Positions 1 through 5,363 of a DNA stretch of 5,912 nt are shown here, piece by piece (position 1 is the stretch's first letter; each line of letters starts with the position of its first letter). The notes below the pieces were generated by a model that ran no database searches, had not been told where the DNA came from, and worked only from the letters and a program-made list of their open reading frames with translations. Location: contig JAFSUE010000269.1 of NCBI GenBank assembly GCA_017445435.1, positions 1 through 5,912 of the forward strand. The letters are read 5' to 3'. The translations under genes were made by a program, and so were the position numbers. The stretch is from Selenomonadaceae bacterium (GTDB taxonomy: Bacteria > Bacillota > Negativicutes > Selenomonadales > Selenomonadaceae).

Positions 1-891
1 AGCACGGACAGTTCATTCTACAATTACGACATCAGCGGCTATCAAAATGGCAATATGTCAGTTCAGACGAAAAATATTATTAGCGGCAGTACCAGTAGCA
101 ATTACACGGCTAGCACTTTTTACAACGTCGGCAACCGCAATGGCTATCTCAACGGCTACCGTAACAATACAGGCGTTATGAATTTTGTTGACGCTAATAT
201 TACTTCGTACAAACGGCAGAATGACTACGTAAGCTTTGATATGGGCAACGGTACTTCATTCCAGGCGCAGACAAGCAGTTCTGAAAATGACATCTTCCAA
301 TATTCGACGGATGGGCGCAATGTTTCTTACGCGAAGATTGGTTACAGCGACAGAGATAACAGTTTTGAATACGTTGACGGCGTCCATTATCTTGGTAGCA
401 GTGAACACATGGACGTTTTAAATGTCAATACTTACGATTCAAAGAATATCGCGCTTGACGGTTCAACTGGCATTGTTTACGACAATATCAACGCTATTAA
501 TGCGTCTGGCTCTTACGGCAACAATACGCTTTACGGCAACGCTGGAGATAATGAAATTCGCGCTGGTGTCGGCAGTAATAAACTTTGGGGCGGCGTAGGT
601 AATGACGCTCTTTACGGTGGCGGCGGTGCGCAGGATACGTACCTTTACGGCGTGAATGAAGGCAATGACGTTATCTATAACAGCGTGTCAAGTGATAAAG
701 TTGACCTTTACAACGTTTCACTTACGGACATTGTTTCAGCAAATGAAGTTGGACACGATTTCGTTTTGAATATGGCTGGTGGCGAATCCCTCACGATTGT
801 GGGGCAGAATTGCGCGTCGAACTTTAGACTTTCCGACAACTCCGAATATCATTACAGCCGCGAAGATCATTCTTGGACGAAGACGAAATAA
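1..891 (+). CDS. RTX-like calcium-binding repeat protein, C-terminal part (5' end outside window)
   Basis: The frame is open from base 1, so the first Met codon (55) is probably internal and the protein starts upstream; about 296 residues are visible. Glycine/aspartate-rich nonapeptides resembling hemolysin-type (RTX) calcium-binding repeats lie at 517-651: GNNTLYGNA, GDNEIRAGV, GSNKLWGGV, GNDALYGGG, then a degenerate GAQDTYLYG. Such repeats bind Ca2+ in a parallel beta-roll after export, usually by type I secretion with an uncleaved C-terminal signal. The tail after the repeats is about 79 residues and has no further repeats, as expected for that signal. The region before the repeats is rich in N, S, G, Y and D and shows no domain that I recognise. 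No export genes are in view. The substrate or activity is unknown; it may be a surface or secreted structural protein rather than a toxin. The gene ends 46 bp before a terminator hairpin. Confidence 0.8.
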   Translation, partial: STDSSFYNYDISGYQNGNMSVQTKNIISGSTSSNYTASTFYNVGNRNGYLNGYRNNTGVMNFVDANITSYKRQNDYVSFDMGNGTSFQAQTSSSENDIFQYSTDGRNVSYAKIGYSDRDNSFEYVDGVHYLGSSEHMDVLNVNTYDSKNIALDGSTGIVYDNINAINASGSYGNNTLYGNAGDNEIRAGVGSNKLWGGVGNDALYGGGGAQDTYLYGVNEGNDVIYNSVSSDKVDLYNVSLTDIVSANEVGHDFVLNMAGGESLTIVGQNCASNFRLSDNSEYHYSREDHSWTKTK

Positions 892-936
892 AATTTTATG
901 ACTGTTTAAAAATTTTTTAGTAAATTGTTGTAAAAT

Positions 937-970
937 AAAAATCCCCTGTAAATTTCTGCAGAGGATTTTT
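937..970. terminator. Bidirectional rho-independent terminator between RTX gene and hisA
   Basis: The left arm 937-948 (AAAAATCCCCTG) pairs with the right arm 959-970 (CAGAGGATTTTT) with a single C/A mismatch and a 10-base loop. It is followed by a T-tract on the plus strand. Because the stem begins with an A-run, the minus-strand copy also ends in Ts. It lies between two convergent genes and can serve both. Confidence 0.85.
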
Positions 971-1011
971 TTATTGTCTAAATTTTAATTTTTTAAAGTA
1001 GCTGAAAATTT

Positions 1012-1734
1012 TTACCTAGCAATTTCAATGGCTTCTTTCAAATCGATGACGCCTTCATAAATCGCCTTGCCGATAATCGCGCCGACAATTCCAAGATGTT
1101 CTTTTTCTTTCAACTTCAAAATATTATCCAGCGAATTTACGCCGCCTGACGCGATAACTGATAAACCAGATTTTTCAGCAATCGTGGCGACCATTTCGAC
1201 GTTGACGCCAGTTAGCATACCGTCACGCGCAATATCAGTGTAAGTTATCATAGTAATTCCGCAATCGCCAATACGCGCGGCAAGTTCTTCAGCCGCCATT
1301 TCGCCTGAATTACTCCAACCGTTCACTGCAACAATTCCGTCACGTGCATCAATCGCTACGACAACTCTATCGCCGAATTGCGCCGCCGCCTCACGTACAA
1401 AGTTAGGATTTTCAACCGCCGCCGTTCCCACCATAACACGCGCAACGCCTAAGTCCAGCATCATGTCAATTTCTTCCATACTGCGAATGCCGCCGCCGAC
1501 TTCAATGGGAATTGTGACATTTTCCAAAATTTTTTTTATCGTGAAAATGTTCATAGGATGACCGACTTTCGCGCCGTCCAAGTCGACAACGTGCAGGAAG
1601 TGTGCGCCTGCGTCTTGCAACTCAAGCGCCGTATCTTCGGGATAAATCGAATACGTAAATTCTTTTGTATAATCTCCCTGCGTTAAGCGGACACACTTGC
1701 CGCCTAAAATATCTATCGCGGGTAAAATTATCAT
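1012..1734 (-). CDS. hisA: HisA, phosphoribosylformimino-AICAR ribotide isomerase
   Basis: Full-length 240-residue (beta/alpha)8-barrel isomerase of histidine biosynthesis (EC 5.3.1.16). It converts ProFAR to PRFAR, the substrate of the HisF-HisH synthase. The N-terminus MIILPAIDILGGKCVRL carries the catalytic Asp8. The second catalytic Asp is D129 in VVAIDARDG. Phosphate-binding glycine loops are visible at VGGGIR (79-84), TDIARDGMLTG (166-176) and IASGGV (about 194-199). The ATG start follows a GAGGTG ribosome site (1743-1748 on the complement) with an 8-base spacer. It lies 72 bp downstream of hisH on the same strand and is probably co-transcribed with it. A terminator follows, so hisF, often the next gene, is absent here. 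An 8-T run at 1530-1537 is read correctly in frame, which argues against general homopolymer error in this sequence. Confidence 0.97.
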   Translation of the reverse strand: MIILPAIDILGGKCVRLTQGDYTKEFTYSIYPEDTALELQDAGAHFLHVVDLDGAKVGHPMNIFTIKKILENVTIPIEVGGGIRSMEEIDMMLDLGVARVMVGTAAVENPNFVREAAAQFGDRVVVAIDARDGIVAVNGWSNSGEMAAEELAARIGDCGITMITYTDIARDGMLTGVNVEMVATIAEKSGLSVIASGGVNSLDNILKLKEKEHLGIVGAIIGKAIYEGVIDLKEAIEIAR

Positions 1735-1755
1735 AATTTATTCACCTCAATTTTT

Positions 1756-1807
1756 TAGTTAGTAGTTAGTAGTCAGTAGTTAGTAGTTTTTACTACTACT
1801 CACTACT
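1756..1807. repeat. TAGTAGT heptad tandem repeat with fold-back, hisH-hisA spacer
   Basis: Four tandem 7-bp units lie at 1760-1787: TAGTAGT, TAGTAGT, CAGTAGT, TAGTAGT, preceded by a partial TAGT. After TTTT, inverted copies follow at 1792-1807 (ACTACT, then ACTACT). The array can fold as AGTAGTTAGTAGT (1775-1787) against ACTACTA and ACTACT, with a 3-base bulge (1799-1801) and a TTTT loop. It fills nearly all of the 72-bp gap between hisH and hisA and touches the hisH stop codon. In the hisH-hisA transcript it would form a hairpin upstream of the hisA ribosome site. It looks like a dispersed intergenic repeat or slippage product; its function is unknown. Confidence 0.75.
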
Positions 1808-2445
1808 TAGTTGCCAGTAATTTGATAGTCCACAAAATTTTTCAAGACTTTAAGTCCAACGTCACCAGATTTTTCAGGATGAAATTGCGTAGCAAAAATA
1901 TTTTCATACTCAATCGCCGCCGTAATTCTTTCGCCGTAATAGGTACGTGCCGCAATTAAATTTTCGTCTAAAGGTACGGCGTGATAGCTATGGACAAAGT
2001 AAAAGTACGGTGTTGCACTCAATCCCGCCATAAATTTTGACGCGCCAAACTTCGTGAAATTTTTACTGCCGACCTTAACGTAATTCCAGCCCATATGCGG
2101 AATTTTTAAGCCGTCCGCGCAGATTTTTTTCACAGTACCTTTAAAAATTCCTAAGCCTTTAACGTTGGGCGTCTCTTCGCTACTTTCAAACAAAATTTGA
2201 AGTCCTACGCAAATTCCAAAAAGCGGCTTGCCATTTTTTATTTGTTCAATAATTGTGGGAATTAAGCCTGTCGATTCAAGATTTTTCATACAATCGCCAA
2301 ATGCTCCAACGCCTGGCAAAATTAATTTGTCAGCGTCTATTAAATCATCAGCGTCACGCGTCACCATGACTTCTCCGCCAACTGTAGATATGGCTTTTTC
2401 TACGCTGTACAAATTGCCAACGCCATAATCAATTATCGCAATCAT
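1807..2445 (-). CDS. hisH: HisH, glutamine amidotransferase subunit of imidazole glycerol phosphate synthase
   Basis: Full-length 212-residue class I glutamine amidotransferase. With HisF it makes imidazole glycerol phosphate and AICAR from PRFAR; HisH hydrolyses glutamine and passes ammonia to HisF. The start MIAIIDYGVGNLYSV is diagnostic. LPGVGAFG (43-50) forms the oxyanion region. The catalytic triad is visible as Cys79 in FGICVGLQ, His189 and Glu191 in QFHPEKSG. The VHSYH motif is at 151-155. The ATG is preceded by AAGGAGT (2456-2462 on the complement) with a 10-base spacer. It is first in a two-gene unit with hisA. Upstream on the same strand lies only a decayed integrase, so the ancestral upstream his genes are elsewhere or lost. 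No convincing promoter is visible just upstream; a TATAAT at 2463-2468 sits too close to the ribosome site. Confidence 0.96.
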   Translation of the reverse strand: MIAIIDYGVGNLYSVEKAISTVGGEVMVTRDADDLIDADKLILPGVGAFGDCMKNLESTGLIPTIIEQIKNGKPLFGICVGLQILFESSEETPNVKGLGIFKGTVKKICADGLKIPHMGWNYVKVGSKNFTKFGASKFMAGLSATPYFYFVHSYHAVPLDENLIAARTYYGERITAAIEYENIFATQFHPEKSGDVGLKVLKNFVDYQITGN

Positions 2446-2481
2446 AAAAATCTATACTCCTTATTATATTGCTATACAATG

Positions 2482-2945
2482 CTAATCTTTTTGTTTGTCT
2501 GCATATTTTCTGCATTGATTATTTGTCTGCAATGTTTTCTCAAAAATGGCAACTGTATCGTCTTGTATTTTTTTCGTATTATGCGTATAAAGATTTTGAG
2601 TTATCATCGCGTTATATAGTTGAGTGGGTATGCCGAAATGAGTGGACGTTCAAAAATTTCTTCTTTTAATTTTTTTTGTTATATAAAATTTAGAAACAAG
2701 GCGTCAGTCTTTACGCGTACACATTTTCAACGTTGCAATTCATTCATCAAAAATTTGTCAATTATAATTTCACGAACGCTTGATTTCGTTTTTGGCGTAG
2801 AAAAAAATGTTCTTTGTCTTTGATATTTTCAAAGCAATTTGTCATAAAATCTTTTTTATAAAACTTTGCGCGTACCACTATCAATTTTTCTCACCTCAAG
2901 TATATAAGAATAAGTTTTACCGCGTTTTCGCGTCCTAACTGCCAT
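2482..2945 (-). pseudogene. Decayed phage tyrosine integrase
   Basis: Remnants of one integrase lie in order but in three frames. (1) 2856-2945: MAVRTRKRGKTYSY plus about 15 residues, an Arm/AP2-like N-terminal DNA-binding domain, with ATG preceded by GGTGAAG; it ends at a TAA. (2) 2730-2810, same frame after stops: STPKTKSSVREI and IIDKFLMNELQR, the catalytic-core strand region, ending in a TGA where relatives often have Trp. (3) 2658-2678 KLKEE, then by frameshift LNVHSFRHTHST (2618-2653), the RHxxH catalytic box. (4) 2485-2616 in the third frame: NAMITQNLYTHNTKK with the nucleophilic Tyr at 2587-2589, and an IFEKTLQTNNQ tail, stop at 2482-2484. The first catalytic Arg region and the segment between RHxxH and Tyr are deleted. 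An intact relative would be about 380-400 residues; about 150 codons remain. It cannot be functional. It marks the end of a former prophage next to hisH. Confidence 0.85.
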
Positions 2946-2959
2946 AACTTCACCGTCTT

Positions 2960-2992
2960 AAAAAACTACCCTCCACTTAGGAGGGCTTTTTT
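2960..2992. terminator. Rho-independent terminator of the small minus-strand gene
   Basis: A perfect 6-bp GC-rich stem, CCCTCC (2969-2974) and GGAGGG (2980-2985), encloses a 5-base ACTTA loop. On the minus strand a TAG and six Ts (2960-2965) follow. On the plus strand CTTTTTTAT follows, so it could work both ways. It begins just after the stop of the 35-codon gene and lies just upstream of the integrase start. Confidence 0.85.
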
Positions 2993-3098
2993 ATACATTT
3001 TCAACTTCTGAGTATGTATTAACGATTTTAGTACTCCCCATAAAATATTCCACTTTTAATTCACAATAATTATCATGTAACCAATTGCCAAGTGTCAT
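2991..3098 (-). CDS. Small hypothetical protein (35 aa) with complete expression signals
   Basis: The open frame starts at ATG (3096-3098) and ends at TAA (2991-2993). It begins MTLGNWLHDNYCELKVEY and ends TYSEVENV. A GGAAGTG ribosome site lies 6-7 bases upstream. A strong sigma70-like promoter lies at 3127-3155 and a hairpin terminator directly after the stop, so it forms a self-contained unit with a transcript of about 160 nt. The protein is acidic to neutral with no membrane segment. I do not recognise a family. Its place between the integrase and a repressor remnant suggests a small prophage control or accessory protein (excisionase-like or host-modulating), but this is inference. Alternatively the transcript could act as an RNA. 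It is one of the few undamaged units in this decayed stretch. Confidence 0.6.
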   Translation of the reverse strand: MTLGNWLHDNYCELKVEYFMGSTKIVNTYSEVENV

Positions 3099-3126
3099 TT
3101 TAATCACTTCCTTTTGTGTCAAATAC

Positions 3127-3155
3127 ATTTTACATTTAGGAAAATTATTTGTCAA
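3127..3155 (-). promoter_or_regulatory. Sigma70-type promoter for the 35-aa gene
   Basis: On the minus strand, a perfect -35 TTGACA (complement of 3150-3155) and a -10 TAAAAT (complement of 3127-3132) are separated by exactly 17 bases. Transcription would start near 3120, about 22 bases before the ATG at 3098 and just upstream of the ribosome site. It lies directly beside the remnant of a divergent repressor gene. Confidence 0.8.
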
Positions 3156-3165
3156 ACCAACTTAG

Positions 3166-3258
3166 AAAAATTTAGAAAGTGGAAGGGAAATGAACACCAC
3201 ATTAAAGAAAATAGCCGACGCTTTGAGGTGTAAGGTTCGCAATATTTTTTTGTCCTAA
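3166..3258 (+). pseudogene. Remnant of XRE/Cro-CI type repressor (end of HTH domain)
   Basis: The open stretch reads KNLESGREMNTT then LKKIADALRCKVRNIF and stops at TAA (3256-3258). It matches the usual end of an HTH_3 domain, where an (L/I)ExG motif is followed by LKKIADALGVKVRDLF-like helices. A TAG at 3163-3165 interrupts the frame upstream, and the first helices, including the recognition helix, are missing. A GGAAGGG precedes the internal ATG at 3190, so a 22-residue peptide could be made, but it would not hold a DNA-binding fold. Such a repressor gene divergent from an integrase unit is the normal layout of a lysogeny module. Family assignment rests on a short motif. Confidence 0.6.
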
Positions 3259-3305
3259 AAATCCAGTAAATTATTATAAATTGCTATTTATCCTCTATTT
3301 TTTAA

Positions 3306-3333
3306 CAGTCGTCGCGCTCACGTCTGACGGCTG
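3306..3333 (+). other. Stem-loop in the leader of the 3370 gene
   Basis: CAGTCGTC (3306-3313) pairs with GACGGCTG (3326-3333) as eight pairs including one G-U, around a 12-base loop. The segment is GC-rich inside AT-rich DNA and has no T-tract on either strand, so it is not a terminator. It lies 37 bases upstream of the next start codon. A weak promoter (TTGTCC at 3250-3255, TATTAT at 3272-3277) may precede it. Its function is unknown. Confidence 0.35.
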
Positions 3334-3369
3334 AACATAGAAAGTTCCTTTTGATTAGGAGTTAGATTT

Positions 3370-3539
3370 ATGAACGATTTTAGTTTAGAACTTGACGCGC
3401 TTATAACAAAAGGGCGCGAATTGAAGAAATTTTTAACGCAGACGCCAGAAATTTTAAGGTATGCGGCTATCTTGTTGCAGGTTCAAGCCATTTAAAATTT
3501 TGGCGCGGTGAAGTTAAAGCGTTGTCAATTCCAGTGTAA
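3370..3539 (+). pseudogene. Small phage-type gene broken by a one-base frameshift
   Basis: The ATG at 3370 has a good AGGAG site (3357-3361) with an 8-base spacer. The first frame reads MNDFSLELDALITKGRELKK and continues to a stop at 3493-3495 (41 residues). From about 3430 a second frame gives a more protein-like continuation, EIFNADARNFKVCGYLVAG then SSHLKFWRGEVKALSIPV, stopping at 3537-3539. Adding a single A in the GAATTGAAGAAA stretch near 3425 joins them into one 56-residue protein. The second stop lies two bases before the ribosome site of the next gene, as expected if this were the true end. I do not recognise the family. Without the frameshift reading it would be an intact 41-residue ORF; I favour the broken 56-residue gene. 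Confidence 0.6.
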
Positions 3540-3555
3540 TTAAGGAGATGGCGAA

Positions 3556-3636
3556 ATGTACATTGTCATATTTGTTGTGGCATTCGCAGTAACTTTTGCA
3601 ATGTCACGTCTTATTCTAAAGGAAAAGCGGCGTTAG
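3556..3636 (+). CDS. Small single-pass membrane peptide (26 aa)
   Basis: An AAGGAG site (3542-3547) stands 8 bases before the ATG at 3556. The product starts MYIVIFVVAFAVTFAMS and ends RLILKEKRR. It has one hydrophobic helix of about 16 residues followed by a basic tail, so it should sit in the inner membrane with the C-terminus in the cytoplasm. It is tightly coupled to the preceding gene (17 bases after its restored stop). The layout resembles small phage membrane proteins and also hydrophobic type I toxins, but no antisense RNA is evident and the family is not recognised. Its last 26 bases overlap the 3' end of the opposing open frame at 3611-3967. Confidence 0.5.
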   Translation: MYIVIFVVAFAVTFAMSRLILKEKRR

Positions 3637-3967
3637 TTTGTTGCTCATATTGCACACGTACTGACATCAACATAAATTTAAGTTGTCGCGCTTGCATATC
3701 TAAAAAGTGGCTAAACTGGATTAGCGCAGACGGCATTTGTTTATCGGGCGCAACTTCTATAAGCTGTTGAAATTGTTGAGGCGTCATCGTAAATTTTGGT
3801 AGCGGTATTGTAAATTCAACTGTTTTTCTACCGTCGACTTCTTTGACGATTTCAAGCGGAATATCTTTAAAAATTTTATAAACCGCGTCGAGTTGGTCAT
3901 AAATGAAAACTTGGGCGGTGTGAAAATGATTAACGCGGAAATTTACAGTGCGATGTTGAAGGCGCAA
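3611..3967 (-). CDS. Unrecognised ORF, probably a rearranged fragment
   Basis: The open minus-strand frame is 118 codons from a TTG at 3965-3967, with no ribosome site before it. From about 3905 downward the protein looks genuine, with codon use like the neighbours: DQLDAVYKIFKDIPLEIVKE, VEFTIPLPKFTMTPQQFQQL and a helix-rich end with MQARQLKFMLMSVRVQ. The first 15-20 residues look like noise and overlap a possible plus-strand start (3926). The true N-terminus therefore seems lost, and the segment is probably the 3' part of a gene, perhaps phage-derived, that was inverted or joined here. No known domain or motif was recognised. It opposes every other phage gene on this side. Confidence 0.4.
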   Translation of the reverse strand: MRLQHRTVNFRVNHFHTAQVFIYDQLDAVYKIFKDIPLEIVKEVDGRKTVEFTIPLPKFTMTPQQFQQLIEVAPDKQMPSALIQFSHFLDMQARQLKFMLMSVRVQYEQQTNAAFPLE

Positions 3968-3988
3968 TATAAAGATGATTGCTTATAG
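3926..3988 (+). pseudogene. Possible start fragment of a phage gene
   Basis: A short frame from ATG 3926 reads MINAEIYSAMLKAQYKDD and stops at TAG 3986-3988. It has a weak GGCGGTG upstream. The peptide looks like a true protein start, and the following frame (from about 3978) resumes with phage head-protein sequence, so the two may be the two ends of a gene brought together by deletion. It is short and overlaps the opposing open frame, so it may be chance. Confidence 0.25.
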
Positions 3989-5130
3989 CGTATCACACTA
4001 TGCGGCAAAAAATAGTTCAGAATTGATAGCCGAATCTGTTTCGGACTACATTATAAACGGCGAAGATGCGGCAGATTTTTCAAAAGCTTTACGGAAACAA
4101 TTAAAAATTGCGTTTACTATCGACGAATGGACAAACTTTGTTTTTAAATACAAAGAAATTCAAGCAACGAATCTTACTGCCGAATCGGCTTTAAAATGGG
4201 TTGAAACACGAATAAAAAAACGACTCACGCATTACACAAAATTATTTGAAAGACGTTGTTTACAACAAAAATTTATTAGCTAAGCTGAAAGATATAAATT
4301 TATCGCTTGAAGAAAAAATGCAAATTTTGCGTGAACACATCCCGAACGAAAAAATTTTAAGTAGTACTGACGAATGGACAGACGAAAAAATTAACGAAAT
4401 TATCAAAGACGATTCATATTCAAACGCAATTCAGCAACTCGGCGGCGTAATTGTCGACGGCAAAGTTACTTATCCTGACGAACAAACGCGCAAATTTATA
4501 GTGAAATTTTTAAAATCGGCTACAAATCCTTCGGCGCGTTTCTCAATAAGCGGAAAAATTAAAAGAGCCAATTTTAAATTTTGGCGATTTTGTAACTCCA
4601 AAGATTTAACGGAGCAACACAAACTTTTACAGCAATTCGGCGAATCAATCGGCGCTAACGTTGTATTCTTCAACAATTACAACAAAGATTTTCACGGCGC
4701 ATATGAAGGAAATATAATTTATCTCAACATAAATTCAGCGTGGTCACTCACTCAAACTTTTGCAAATGAACTTTTCCATTTCTTGAAGGCTAACAAAAAA
4801 AAATGCTTAGCGAGATGGCAAAAGCGGCAGGAATTATCGAATCTCAACTTACAAATTATCTTGCCGAAACACAACGCGCTGACGTAAAATCTACTGCAGA
4901 TGTTACAGAAGAAATGATAGCTGATTCAATGCAAGAAATTTTAAATCGTGTTGCACGTAAAGATAAAAATTTGATTGAAAGATTTTTTGCGTGGTTGAAG
5001 GATACTTTCCAAAAATTTAAGAATATGTTCAAGAATCCGAAAGGGAAGTTGACACGCGGACAGTACGCTAAAATGGCTGACGTATTCGGCAAAATGGCGG
5101 TTAAACTTACTGACGCTGAAGGCAACAAAA
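3975..5130 (+). pseudogene. Phage head-associated/polyvalent protein with metallopeptidase-like domain, frameshifted
   Basis: Three overlapping frames form one broken gene. The first (to about 4215) has YSVSHYAAKNSSELIAESVS, like the C-terminal segment common in MuF/SPP1 gp7-type minor head proteins. An A-run at 4214-4220 then shifts the frame into SRITQNYLKDVVYNKNLL and on to a region with EWTDEKINEI, ARFSISGKIK, GANVVFFNN, GAYEGNIIYLN and TFANELFHFLKAN. That last stretch looks like a zincin-type HExxH site, but its first His is Asn (NELFH). A nine-A run at 4795-4803 breaks the frame again, resuming as EMAKAAGIIESQL and ending with a helix-rich segment containing FAWLKDTFQKFKNMFK and KLTDAEGNKI. 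Near 5120-5140 the gene runs into rarA sequence in another frame; the open frame continues only as out-of-frame nonsense to 5309. Not functional. The domain naming is from motif memory and moderately sure. Confidence 0.65.
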
Positions 5131-5341
5131 TATTCCGCTACATTTACGCGATACCAGTTACAAAGGCTCAAAATTTTTTGGACACGGCAAAGGTTACAAG
5201 TACCCTCACGACTTCGACGGACACTTCGTCAAGCAGAATTATTTGCCTAAAGATTTTAGCAACAAAAAATATTATTTGCCGACTGAAAACGGCTTTGAAA
5301 AAGTTTTGAAAGATCATTTAAAAAAGTGTTGTGACGAATAA
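5120..5341 (+). pseudogene. rarA: 3' fragment of rarA (MgsA-type C-terminal domain)
   Basis: The frame ending at TAA 5339-5341 reads NIPLHLRDTSYKG, GHGKGYKYPHDFDGHFVKQN, YLPKDF and KYYLPTENGFEKVLKDHL. This is the characteristic C-terminal part of RarA/MgsA, the AAA+ replication-associated recombination ATPase that acts at stalled forks. Only about 70 of the usual 430-450 residues remain. The Walker A and B ATPase core and the tetramerisation part are absent, and an in-frame TGA stands at 5117-5119. The fragment follows phage sequence without a start codon or ribosome site, so it should not be translated on its own. It is the scar of a deletion that took the 5' part of rarA together with the prophage end. 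A complete rarA copy may exist elsewhere. Confidence 0.85.
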
Positions 5342-5361
5342 AAAATTTTTAAATTTTTTTT
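5341..5361. terminator. Weak AT-only hairpin between convergent gene remnants
   Basis: AAAAATTT (5341-5348) and AAATTTTT (5351-5358) are perfect inverted repeats, followed by further Ts. The stem has no GC pairs and a very short loop, so termination would be weak. It lies between rarA and the opposing radical SAM gene, where a terminator would be expected. Confidence 0.3.
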
Positions 5362-5363
5362 CA

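Noticed and set aside
1756..1807. CRISPR-like repeat array
   Set aside because: Units are 7 bp with no spacers and include inverted copies; this is a simple tandem repeat with fold-back.
2463..2468. TATAAT on the minus strand upstream of hisH as a -10 box
   Set aside because: It abuts the ribosome binding site, so transcription would start within it, and no -35 box is present at the right distance.
2762..2884. 40-codon minus-strand frame from TTG with a GAGGTG site 7 bases upstream
   Set aside because: The apparent ribosome site encodes LEVR of the integrase N-terminal fragment, and the stretch lies within the ordered integrase remnants, so it is most likely a chance frame in a pseudogene.
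3548..3592. Alternative ATG at 3548 giving a 14-residue peptide
   Set aside because: It lies directly after the AAGGAG site with almost no spacer and stops quickly; the ATG at 3556 has correct spacing and gives a coherent membrane peptide.
4470..5171. Several open minus-strand frames across the polyvalent phage gene
   Set aside because: They are antisense shadows of the plus-strand phage frames, lack ribosome sites and show no recognisable motifs.
2446..5360. Prophage attachment site repeats
   Set aside because: I compared the DNA beside hisH with that around rarA by eye and found no convincing direct repeat; the right end of the phage seems deleted.
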